64,000 bases of DNA from Neobacillus cucumis (GTDB lineage Bacteria; Bacillota; Bacilli; Bacillales; Cytobacillaceae): NCBI RefSeq assembly GCF_002860255.1, contig NZ_PGVE01000012.1, forward strand, positions 1 to 64,000, in the 5' to 3' direction. Position numbers and translations under genes: made by a program. The stretch's first letter is position 1, and the number at the start of each line of letters is the position of its first letter. Of this stretch, positions 41,096-50,100 are shown piece by piece. Below the pieces are notes generated by a model. The model saw only the letters and a program-made list of their open reading frames with translations. It ran no database searches and had not been told where the DNA came from.

Positions 41096-42676
41096 TTATC
41101 TAGATAGTTGCTGAGCAATCGTATATCCAATTAGGTATGACGCAGCAGATGTGTTTCCATCAACAGTAAAAGGTATAATCGATGCATCGGCCACTAGCAA
41201 ATTATTAACTCCATAAACTCTTGCAAAATGGTCGACCACTCCTCCTTGATTAAGAGGGGCCATGCGAAGGGCACTTTGTTGATGATGATTATGACCAAAG
41301 TTTTCTTTTATAAATTCTTCAAGTTTATCATCATTACATATCGTTTCTATTGATGGCTCTACAAGACTATAAGATGGGTCTACTTTTGCTAGCTTTATTG
41401 CTATCTTCTTAATATATGTTTTATATATAGCTTTAACAGATTCTAAATCCTCGTTATTATCAAGAAATCCTTCATCTGCTAATACAATTTTTAAAGGATC
41501 CTTGCTTTGCAGTTGGATTGTTCCTCTGCTTTTTGGTTGTAAATATAATATTGCTATAATAAATTTACCCTCAGAAACGAACCCTATCAGTTGGACACCA
41601 CGACGTTGTCCTTGATTTTCATCAAGTGGATGGGGCAAAAAGGCACCTCCCGTATAAAGGGAAAATGGGTGTTTGCTTAGTTCAGAAATGTCTTTTTGAT
41701 TCATAGAGAAAACAGCAGTATTTAAGGTATGATTGGTTAAAAATCGACCGACATTGGGATTATCAAAAATCACCGGTATACCTACTTTACCAAGCTCCTC
41801 AGCAGGGCCAATCCCTGATACCATTAATAGTTGAGTGCTATTTATTCCTGCAGAAATGATGACCTTTTTACGGGCAAATACTCGTTCCATTTTTCCTTCC
41901 ATTAAAACTTCTACTCCAACCGCCGTATTCCCCTCAAAAAGGATTCGAAGAGCAGTGGATTCATAAAGCACTCTTAATTGCCGTCCGTTCACACCAAATC
42001 CATCCGAAGTCATAATATCCTGTGAAAAAAAGGCTGTGGAAGAACTCTCCCGGTGACCATTCTTTTTCTGAAATAGTTGCCAGCGAGTAAACGGTCCAAG
42101 GGGAGTTCTTGGGTCATTATAATCAAGGATTCGCTTAAAGCCTGTAGCTTGTTCCATTGCTTTGACGAATTTCTTTGATACCTTAGGTGGACTATCTGGA
42201 GTTTGTCTTATATTTAATCGACCTTTAACACCATGATATTCTGGTCCATTTGTGTCACCATGAAAATCTTCGAGCATTTTAAAGGTTTCAATAGCTTCAT
42301 GAGGGGACCACATAGGACCTAAAAGTCTTTCCCATTCTTTTAACACAGCAGGAGTAGGTCTAACATATTGCTCTCCATTAATGGAAGAGCCTCCCCCAGA
42401 AAGGCGTCCGGTTGTCCATTCAAAAGAGCGTTCATCTAATGCTTCTTGTGGAACACCTTCTCCTTGCCAAAAGTATTGTGGAAAGAATTTTTCTTCCAAT
42501 TCTGGTGCATACCTAGAGTCTTTAATAGGTAAATCATTATCATTATTTTGCCCGGCTTCTATGACTAGAACCGACGTTTTTTTATCATCGGTCAGAGTTT
42601 TAGCAATTACGGCACCCGCAGGACCAGTCCCGACAATAATATAGTCAAAGGATTTTTTTGATTCACTGGTAGACAT
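41096..42676 (-). CDS. GMC-family FAD oxidoreductase
   Basis: A 526-residue flavoprotein of the glucose-methanol-choline family. The FAD loop is YIIVGTGPAGAVIAKTL at the N-terminus; TGRLSGGGSSINGEQYVRP is the first GMC signature; VIISAGINSTQLLMVSGIGPAEEL is the second. NHHQQSALRMAP and DGNTSAASYLIGY near the end carry the catalytic His and Asn. It probably oxidises an alcohol with O2 or another acceptor; substrate unknown. No signal peptide. AAAGGAGAA precedes ATG 42676. First gene of a two-gene operon. Confidence 0.9.
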   Translation of the reverse strand: MSTSESKKSFDYIIVGTGPAGAVIAKTLTDDKKTSVLVIEAGQNNDNDLPIKDSRYAPELEEKFFPQYFWQGEGVPQEALDERSFEWTTGRLSGGGSSINGEQYVRPTPAVLKEWERLLGPMWSPHEAIETFKMLEDFHGDTNGPEYHGVKGRLNIRQTPDSPPKVSKKFVKAMEQATGFKRILDYNDPRTPLGPFTRWQLFQKKNGHRESSSTAFFSQDIMTSDGFGVNGRQLRVLYESTALRILFEGNTAVGVEVLMEGKMERVFARKKVIISAGINSTQLLMVSGIGPAEELGKVGIPVIFDNPNVGRFLTNHTLNTAVFSMNQKDISELSKHPFSLYTGGAFLPHPLDENQGQRRGVQLIGFVSEGKFIIAILYLQPKSRGTIQLQSKDPLKIVLADEGFLDNNEDLESVKAIYKTYIKKIAIKLAKVDPSYSLVEPSIETICNDDKLEEFIKENFGHNHHQQSALRMAPLNQGGVVDHFARVYGVNNLLVADASIIPFTVDGNTSAASYLIGYTIAQQLSR

Positions 42677-42783
42677 TTTATCATTCTCCTTTACTTCGTT
42701 TATTTATTCTATGAATAAGCGGTAGGGGGGATTAGGTAAAAATAATAGGTAAAAAATTAAATTTAACTAAATCGTTCAAAAAA

Positions 42784-42818
42784 TTGACATTGACAATCAT
42801 TCTCAATAGAAATACAAT
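42784..42818 (+). promoter_or_regulatory. Fur box within the iron-permease promoter
   Basis: TGACAATCATTCTCA (42791-42805) matches the Fur consensus TGATAATNATTATCA at 12 of the 14 fixed positions. TTGACA (42790-42795), a 17-bp spacer and TACAAT (42813-42818) form the promoter that it overlaps. Confidence 0.8.
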
Positions 42819-42879
42819 CGATCTATACGGGATTGAAATTCATTATCATTTAAAATAATAGGTACAACAGGGGGATCAC

Positions 42880-44361
42880 ATGGGTAAACAGCTGCTTTTA
42901 AAAGTTTCTATCATTCTATTAATCATAGGATTGATCATACATAAGCCTGTCTTCGCTGCTGAAAGTTCCAGTACAGAATTAAAAACTGCCGAGACAGCTA
43001 TAGATCAAGCATTAAACGCTGCTTCAAATGGGAATCTTTCTGAAGCTCAGAAACAATATGATCTATTTAATAAAACTTGGCGTGAAATTGAAGAAGGAAT
43101 AAAGGCTGATTCAGCAACTGCTTATCGTGACATCGAGTCAAATATGGGTAAAGTGGTCTATGCCTTTACCGTAAATAAGCCGGAGCAAGTAATCCAGTCC
43201 TTACAAGGATTAAAGACCGTAAATGAAAAATTTATTAATGGAGGATATCCAAAGGAAGAGGGATTTAAGGAAAAAGATATATCCTTGGATGATTTTATCT
43301 TAATTCTTCAAAAAACGAAAAAAGAGATTAAAGAAAATAATCGACAAGAAGCCCTTGAGGGTATTAAGGAAGCAAGCGACAGCTGGTTGAGTGTTGAAGG
43401 AACAGTAGTTGCACAATCTGCTTCTGTATATAGTGATTCCGAAAGAGATTTGGTTGCTGTTCAAGCCATGCTGAGTAACAATCCTCCAAATTATCAACAG
43501 GCAGATAAAACGATTGATAATATGGTTAAATACCTGACTCCCCTTGCTGCTAAATCAGAGTACACTATGTGGGATGCGGCTATGATTTTAATTCGTGAAG
43601 GATTAGAAGCACTGCTAGTTGTGATTGCTTTAATGTCCTTTGTAAAAAAATCCGGAGAGTCCAGAGGACGAGGTTGGATTTGGACTGGTGTATTAGCAGG
43701 ACTAGGGGTAAGTATCATCCTTGCCGTGATTGTAAAGTTTGTCATTTCCTCTGGAGCTTTTGGAAATAATAATGCCCTTATAGGTGGCTGGACAGGGGTA
43801 TTTGCTGCTGTCATGTTATTATATATGAGCTATTGGCTTCATAGTCAGTCTAATATCGCTGATTGGAACAGGTATATCCGGGAAAAAAGTCAAACCGCAT
43901 TAACTACTGGCAAACTTGTATCCCTAGGAATACTTGCGTTCCTTGCCGTATTCCGCGAAGGAACAGAAACTGTTTTGTTTTATATTGGTATGGCCAGTCA
44001 AATAAAACTTCAATCTTTATTATTCGGTTTTCTAATTGGAGCAGCCATTCTGGGAGTACTTGCTTATTTAATGGTTTTTGTTGGCTTGAAACTGCCACTG
44101 CGTCCGTTTTTTATGGTTTCAAGTATTATTGTATTCTATCTCTGCATTAAGTTTACTGGAATGGGGATTCACAGCCTGCAGTTAGCTGGTTTAATCCCAA
44201 CTTCTAACGCAGAAGCTATTCCAAGTATAGGATTTTTTGCACTATACCCTTCATGGGAAAGTACAATTCCACAAATCGCTTTGGTTTTCGCAGCAATTAT
44301 TATTATTTTATATAAAAATATTAAAAATAAAAAACTTATTACAGCTAACAATAACTTATAA
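42880..44361 (+). CDS. efeU: FTR1-family iron permease with an extracytoplasmic helical domain
   Basis: A 493-residue iron importer. A signal peptide (about 1-26) leads into a ~200-residue external domain. Seven membrane spans follow, with the iron motifs REGLEA (Arg239-Glu240) in the first and REGTE in a later one. The external domain repeats W-x3-E-x10-Y-x3-E twice (Trp67 and Trp169), the same pattern as the next gene's lipoprotein. EfeO and EfeB partners are absent. A Fur box in its promoter indicates induction by iron starvation. GGGGG precedes ATG 42880. Confidence 0.88.
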   Translation: MGKQLLLKVSIILLIIGLIIHKPVFAAESSSTELKTAETAIDQALNAASNGNLSEAQKQYDLFNKTWREIEEGIKADSATAYRDIESNMGKVVYAFTVNKPEQVIQSLQGLKTVNEKFINGGYPKEEGFKEKDISLDDFILILQKTKKEIKENNRQEALEGIKEASDSWLSVEGTVVAQSASVYSDSERDLVAVQAMLSNNPPNYQQADKTIDNMVKYLTPLAAKSEYTMWDAAMILIREGLEALLVVIALMSFVKKSGESRGRGWIWTGVLAGLGVSIILAVIVKFVISSGAFGNNNALIGGWTGVFAAVMLLYMSYWLHSQSNIADWNRYIREKSQTALTTGKLVSLGILAFLAVFREGTETVLFYIGMASQIKLQSLLFGFLIGAAILGVLAYLMVFVGLKLPLRPFFMVSSIIVFYLCIKFTGMGIHSLQLAGLIPTSNAEAIPSIGFFALYPSWESTIPQIALVFAAIIIILYKNIKNKKLITANNNL

Positions 44362-44379
44362 AGAAAGCGGGAAATAGAC

Positions 44380-44754
44380 ATGAAAAAAATTACATCTTTT
44401 GTTTTATCAATCGGTCTTGGGGGTACTTTATTACTTGCTGGATGTGGTTCAACGGATAGTAAGGTGAGTGATGGAGTAAATACGATGCTAGACACGACGG
44501 AACAGTTATCAAAGGCAATTGATAGTGGGGACCAAGCAAAGGTAAAAGAGGTTGGACCTAAATTAGAGGATCAATGGTCCTCATTTGAAGACGATGTAAA
44601 AAAAGATAACAAGGAACTGTATGAAAAAATTGAAACCTATCTTGACCCAACTATTGCTGGTTCAGAAGCGGAAACTCTTGATAAAGAGGCATTAGCTGGA
44701 TTAAATAATAAACTTACTGATGCTTTATCAGAATTAAAAGAGACTACTAAATAG
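44380..44754 (+). CDS. Lipoprotein partner of the iron permease
   Basis: A 124-residue lipoprotein: signal peptide with lipobox LLAGC (Cys22), then a helical domain of about 100 residues. It contains W-x3-E-x10-Y-x3-E (Trp66, Glu70, Tyr81, Glu85), spaced exactly as in both repeats of the permease ectodomain, so it looks like a detached single copy. It lies 18 bases after the permease, is cotranscribed from the Fur-boxed promoter and is followed by a terminator. It probably helps to bind or deliver iron at the membrane surface. Confidence 0.75.
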   Translation: MKKITSFVLSIGLGGTLLLAGCGSTDSKVSDGVNTMLDTTEQLSKAIDSGDQAKVKEVGPKLEDQWSSFEDDVKKDNKELYEKIETYLDPTIAGSEAETLDKEALAGLNNKLTDALSELKETTK

Positions 44755-44761
44755 TTTTTAT

Positions 44762-44794
44762 AAAACACCGAATCTTGTCATGATTCGGTGTTTT
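44762..44794 (+). terminator. Terminator of the iron operon
   Basis: AAAACACCGAATC and GATTCGGTGTTTT form a perfect 13-bp stem. Confidence 0.85.
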
Positions 44795-44834
44795 GCGTCG
44801 AGCAAACTTTTGTAAATTTAATCGCTGAGAAATG

Positions 44835-44869
44835 TTTTCATTTGCCTATTATTACACTACAATGTAGTG
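44835..44869 (+). promoter_or_regulatory. copC promoter with a perfect palindromic operator
   Basis: TTTTCA (44835-44840), a 17-bp spacer and TACAAT (44858-44863) form a plausible promoter. CACTACA-A-TGTAGTG (44855-44869) is a perfect dyad covering the -10 box and resembles BlaI/CopY-type operators (TACA..TGTA), though with one spacer base instead of two. Confidence 0.5.
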
Positions 44870-44919
44870 AGTAAGGGGATTTGGTTTAAAAATATAAGAT
44901 AGAATTTAGGAGAGAAAAA

Positions 44920-45462
44920 ATGAAAAAACTATTATTTCTATTAATCTGCACATTATTGTTCATTCCGACAATCGTAAGTGCTCATACGGAACTAACCGGT
45001 TCTAATCCAGCAAACGGTACAATTGTTAAGGAAGATTTAAAAGAAATCGTTCTTACATATGAAGGGAAAATTGAATCGTTAAGTACAATGAAATTACTAA
45101 AAGAAGGACAAGAAATCTCTTTTGTCAGCGTTACACCAAAAGAGAATCAGTTAATTGGAACACTTTCCTCCCCATTAGAAAACGGTGACTATACTGTTCA
45201 ATGGAACATTGCTGGTGAAGATGGCCATCCTTTATCTGGTGAAATTTTATTTCAAGTTAATAAAATAGCCGCTGCACCAAATACTACTACCAAGCAGTCT
45301 GAAACGAAATCCAAACAAGAAGAATCAAAAAAAGAGACACCAAAACCAAAACAATCCAGCAATGAACAATCTCAATCTTCAAGTCTTAAAACGGTGATCA
45401 CCCTGGCGATTGTGATCATTTTACTTATCGGAGCGTTTCTATTATTTAGAAGGAAGCGTTAG
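44920..45462 (+). CDS. copC: CopC-domain copper-binding protein
   Basis: A 180-residue secreted, membrane-tethered protein. The signal peptide ends at VSA, leaving mature His as the first residue (HTELTGSNPANG), the classic CopC copper ligand. The beta-barrel domain runs to about residue 120 and has AGEDGHPLSGEILF with the second conserved His. A Ser/Lys/Gln-rich linker and a C-terminal span (TLAIVIILLIGAFLLF) follow, then RRKR. B. subtilis fuses this to CopD in YcnJ; here the two are separate adjacent genes. Likely copper uptake. Confidence 0.88.
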   Translation: MKKLLFLLICTLLFIPTIVSAHTELTGSNPANGTIVKEDLKEIVLTYEGKIESLSTMKLLKEGQEISFVSVTPKENQLIGTLSSPLENGDYTVQWNIAGEDGHPLSGEILFQVNKIAAAPNTTTKQSETKSKQEESKKETPKPKQSSNEQSQSSSLKTVITLAIVIILLIGAFLLFRRKR

Positions 45463-45464
45463 TC

Positions 45465-46541
45465 ATGGGATATGTCATACCTTTTTTTGAGTTTGGAAAT
45501 TATTTTTTATACTCTATTTTAGTAGGACATATTGCTTTGCAATTTGTCCCTGAAGACAGAAAGCCAAAAAGCAAGATTGCAAAACCGTTTTTGTTGCTAT
45601 CGACACTCGGAATCATTATTTTTACGTTGGGTCCAATTCTACAAACCATTTACTATTTTAAAGATGGTGTAGGTCTAGGTTTAGCTATTCGGACTGTATT
45701 CATAGATTTCCAAGTGGGAAAGGCTTGGATTTTCATTGGATTTTTGGCTACATTCTTATGGATGGCACTTCAATTAAATGCCTCAAAATATTTACAGGCA
45801 TTATTAATATTATTAATGATATTAGGTGTAGGGTATTCAAGCCATGTGGCGTCACTTTCTTTTTGGACTGGCTTGATTTCACACAGCCTTCATTTTCTTT
45901 TAGTTACATTATGGACAGGTATCTTAATACATGTTGCTTGGTTATCAAAAGAGAACACCGATTGGGGAAAATTTTTACGTTGGTTTACACCGTTGGCATT
46001 AGTCAGCCTAATCATCATATTCATAAGCGGCTTTATTCTTATGGTTTTTATGGTAGAACCTAAGGATTATGTAAAGGCATGGGTATTGCCATATGGGCAG
46101 ATGCTGTTGCTTAAGCATATTAGTATTTTACCGGTTTTAGTTTTCGCTATTATCAATGGTATTTTGGTAAGGAAAACCATCCTTATACACTCTTTTAATC
46201 CCCTTCCTTGGATAAGGGGAGAAAGTATTTTTTTATTCATTATTTTTTATATAACTGCTGTCATGGGTACATTATCACCACCACATGAAATTGAATTTAC
46301 GCTTAAATCCGAAGGTCCATCCAGATGGGTTGAGTGGTTATTAGGAAAAAACATCACCACTACTTTGAATACTCATTTCCTTACGAATTTCCAATCAGTA
46401 TTGCTGATTGTGATTTCCATTCATTTTTTAATCATGATTTTGATAAGTTTTAAAAAAGTAAAACCATTATTAGGTGTATTTATGGGGCTATGCTTTATTG
46501 TAGTATTATATATAGGAATGATGTTTTCTTTATACATTTAA
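45465..46541 (+). CDS. copD: CopD-family copper import membrane protein
   Basis: A 358-residue membrane protein with about eight or nine spans. It has the CopD features SHSLHFLLVTLWTGILIHVAWL and LLLKHISILPVLVFAIINGI, whose His residues likely pass copper. It starts 3 bases after the copC stop with AAGGAAG upstream, so the two are translationally linked. With CopC on the outside it would import copper across the membrane. The C-terminal YtkA-like or CopD remainder (AVMGTLSPPHE) is present. Confidence 0.85.
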   Translation: MGYVIPFFEFGNYFLYSILVGHIALQFVPEDRKPKSKIAKPFLLLSTLGIIIFTLGPILQTIYYFKDGVGLGLAIRTVFIDFQVGKAWIFIGFLATFLWMALQLNASKYLQALLILLMILGVGYSSHVASLSFWTGLISHSLHFLLVTLWTGILIHVAWLSKENTDWGKFLRWFTPLALVSLIIIFISGFILMVFMVEPKDYVKAWVLPYGQMLLLKHISILPVLVFAIINGILVRKTILIHSFNPLPWIRGESIFLFIIFYITAVMGTLSPPHEIEFTLKSEGPSRWVEWLLGKNITTTLNTHFLTNFQSVLLIVISIHFLIMILISFKKVKPLLGVFMGLCFIVVLYIGMMFSLYI

Positions 46542-46550
46542 TACAGAAGG

Positions 46551-46584
46551 AGCAGCAATTAGTTTTATTGCTGCTTTTTTTATT
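46551..46584 (+). terminator. Terminator of copCD
   Basis: AGCAGCAAT and ATTGCTGCT stem followed by seven T. Confidence 0.85.
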
Positions 46585-46681
46585 TTTAAAAAAATTTATT
46601 CCCTCTTAAACAATATCCTATTATACTTGTCCACACCATCCCTTTAGTATTCGAATCTAATACAAATAGGGGGTGATCATT

Positions 46682-47071
46682 ATGAATCCTGAAGATCCAA
46701 TTTCTCTTGGAGCTCATTGTATTCTTCAAACCAGAAGAAATGGCTTTTTTTTAGTAGCGGAAATTGAAGCAGAAGCAGGAAATGTTGATATCGAGGAATA
46801 TGTGTTCATACGTATCTCCAGAAGAGAAGCTAATGCTTTATTAAATGCAGGAGCGATGCGTTGCCAAGTAACAAATCAAATTCCAACATCTGATAATTTA
46901 GATGTGACTTTCGTATGTGTATTGATTTTAAATGGTGAGGCATTTGCTTTGTTTGATGTAGAGAACAATACAGATGATGCTGTTCTTGTCACAATCTCTG
47001 TAGCTGAGGCACGTCGTTTAATCCGCAGAGGTGCAAGACAATGCACAGTGATTAATAGACGTATCTTTTAA
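46682..47071 (+). CDS. Internally duplicated hypothetical protein
   Basis: A 129-residue soluble protein made of two similar halves: residues about 8-65 and 70-129. Each ends with the pattern I-S-x-x-E-A-x-x-L-[LI]-x-x-G-A-x-x-C-x-V (ISRREANALLNAGAMRCQV and ISVAEARRLIRRGARQCTV). No signal peptide. Acidic N-terminal half, basic C-terminal end. I do not recognise the family; beta-strand-helix repeats of this size occur in spore coat proteins. ATG 46682 follows GGGGGTGAT; the upstream GTG is inside that site. Confidence 0.6.
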   Translation: MNPEDPISLGAHCILQTRRNGFFLVAEIEAEAGNVDIEEYVFIRISRREANALLNAGAMRCQVTNQIPTSDNLDVTFVCVLILNGEAFALFDVENNTDDAVLVTISVAEARRLIRRGARQCTVINRRIF

Positions 47072-47086
47072 TAGAGTATAAAGGAA

Positions 47087-47117
47087 AAAGGTCTTCCCAA
47101 ATGGGAAAGACCTTTTT
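47087..47117. terminator. Bidirectional terminator
   Basis: AAAAGGTCTTCCC and GGGAAAGACCTTTT pair strongly between two convergent genes. Confidence 0.85.
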
Positions 47118-47129
47118 TCGTACATTCCT

Positions 47130-50100
47130 TTACATATTTTCCTTAACATTCACCATATAGGTTTCCTGTGTTACATTTCCTTTTCGTTTTAATTTATTCC
47201 AACCAACGGTTACTCCTTTTATTGCAGAGAAAATAGATTTGATCACCACATACGTCATAAGCTGCTTATACAAGATCCGTTGTAAAAACAAGGAAACCAG
47301 TGGTTTAGGGCTTTCCTTCTCCAACCGAAACGCATAAAGGGAAGTAACGAAATCAAGCAGGTAAAATAGGATAAAGCCAATTACTGCTTTTCCCGGATGC
47401 CCGTTAAATAGGGCAATAATAAACAATAGGTCTGCAATAGGCGATATTGTTTGATAGATATACTGGAAGATCCACATGTTTGGAAGACCCACAAAACCCA
47501 ATGAGTTATGTTTTTTATTAAATAAGGCCTCTCGATGTTTCCATAAGCATTGTAATGTACCATAAACCCATCGGTACCTCTGTTTTGACAGACTTTTTAT
47601 ATCTTCAGGCACTTCTGTAAAGGCGAAAGCTTTTTCCTCAAATTCAATCTTTTTTCCTTGGCGTAAAAGAGTGAGAGTAATATCGGTATCCTCCGCCAGT
47701 GTATCCTCTTGAAAGTATCCTGCTTCTTCTACATCTGTCTTTCTCCATGCACCAATTGCACCCGGTACCACTGTAATGCAATTGAGAGCGGCGAAAGCTC
47801 TTCTTTCAAGGTTAAAGCCTGTCACATATTCGATATGCTGCCAGTTTGTAAGGAGGTTCCCCTTATTGCCGACTTTCACATTTCCAGAAACTGCAGCCAC
47901 CTTATTATTTCTAAAATGGTTAACTAGCAAAGAGATGGCATTCTCCGCAATGAGTGTATCAGCATCAAGAGCAACAACGATTTTTCCTTTTGCTTCTTTA
48001 AAACCAAGATTCACTGCGGAAGACTTTCCGCCATTTGCTTTTTTAATTAATCGAACGAAGGGATGTTTTTCATAAGTGTTTTGAACAACCATAGCCGTAT
48101 CGTCCTTTGAACCATCGTCAATAACCAGTACTTCAAAAGAAGGATAGTCACTGGAAAGAATAGAATCAACCGTTTTGCAAATTACTTTTTCCTCGTTATA
48201 GGCAGCAATCACAACACTAACAAAAGGTGTAAACGCAGGGTCAATCACAGTCTCTTTATACTCTTTTACCTGTTTTCTAGAAAGGAAGATAAAGATCAAA
48301 AGACGCAAGATTCCTAGGATAATTGCTGAGTAGAAAAGGATGGTTAATCCATAACTCCAACCCTGCATGAGCTTAAAAATAGCTTTATCATAGACCAAAT
48401 AAGGGTTGTCCTGCTTGGCAGAAGGCATTATTTGTCCATTTGTTTTTCCAACCAGATTGCCAATGGTTGTAAAGGTATAGCCACGCTTCTTAAGTTCTTT
48501 TATTATGATCGGCAAAGCCTTTACCGTGTTAGAACGGTCACCTCCTGAATCGTGGAACAAAATCACATTTCCCTTTGGCAGCTGTTCTAATACCCGCTTT
48601 ACAATTTGATTACTAGAAGGTCTTTGCCAGTCGTCCGTGTCAATTAATTCACCTACCATGGTATATCCCATATCTTGTGCACGCATGATAGGAAGCAGTT
48701 CGCTTTTTGTGCTCGGTTCCGCATCGGCCACATACGGCGGACGGAAAAGGGTCATGGAACGTCCAGTAATTTCTTCAAATAACCTTTGATTAGCATTTAA
48801 CTCCAGTTTTGTTTGCCATGGTGCGGTAGATGCCACATCAGGATGGGTAAAGGTATGGCTGCCGACTTCATGACCCTCATTAATCATTCTTTTAATTAAA
48901 CTTGGATGCTGAACGGCATTCTCTCCAACAATAAAGAAAGATCCTTTTATATGATACTTGTCCAAAATGTCCAATATTTGCGGGGTATAGATAGAATCCG
49001 GTCCATCGTCAAAAGTAAGGACGATTTCTTTCTTTTTTGGTTTTCCATAACGAACCACTTCAAAGGGCTTAGGTAATTTACTATAGGATTCATTTTGAAT
49101 CAGGCCTTGTGAATCCATTTGAATGGCCCTTTTACCTTTTTCTGATTGAGATACAACTGTTAAAATTTCACCTGCACCTGAATAGTGAACAGGATCCGGA
49201 CTTATGATCGTTTTAAGGGCATTAGATGGTTGATCCATTGCCTTTGGTTTATTCATATACTTCCAAATAGAAGGGTCTTCAGAACCTAGACGCCAGACCG
49301 CGATTCCTCTTGAACCACTAGCTATGGCAGTCTTCATTTGATTATAAAATGTTGCAGCATCTAAAAACCAAACAATGTGGTTTTTTCCGTTTATTTTATA
49401 TCGCAAATAAGGGTTGCCTACTTGTTTATTCCACTGGATTTTGAGATTGGTACCTATTCCGAGATTCATAATATCTCCGAAGGTAACCGTTTTAGCAGCT
49501 TCCTTGCCGTTTTCTTCCCAGTCATAACCATAACTTCCCAAACTCACAATTAATTTTTCAGAAGGAATATTGAGCTGCTTTAGGCTCTCTTTGACCCAAT
49601 CTAAAGGTGCGACTGGTCCAGGTTTACTCAAGGAATTATGCTGGTCATATAACATGACAAACATCCGGTCTACATCTTTTGCTAAAGAAGTATAATCAAA
49701 AGTGGTGTTATTTGGCGGGACATCAATCGAAACCAAGAGACCATGTTGATGAAATTGCTTTGAAACTTTATTTATAAATTTAGTTAAATTCGCTTTATCA
49801 TTTGGATTGATATTCTCAAAGTCTATATTGATACCTGCAAAGTCATTTGTTCTCACATAAGTCAGCATATTTTTAATAAAAGAATCTTCTGCACCGGGAG
49901 TAGTAAACAACCGATGAAGAGTTTCTGCATCCCATTTATTATTAATAAAGTTATTAACAACTGGGAGGATTTTGATTTGGTGCGCTTTTGCCTCTTTAAT
50001 AATAGACGGATCTGTGCTGGCATTAAAGGTTAGGTCAGTAGTAAGCTGCAGCCACTCCGGCACTAGGGTTGTAATAGAATTAATATTATTTTTAAAAGAA

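Noticed and set aside
45465..46063. Overlapping plus-strand frame (45725-46063) in copD
   Set aside because: Out-of-frame shadow; copD is continuous and has normal membrane topology.
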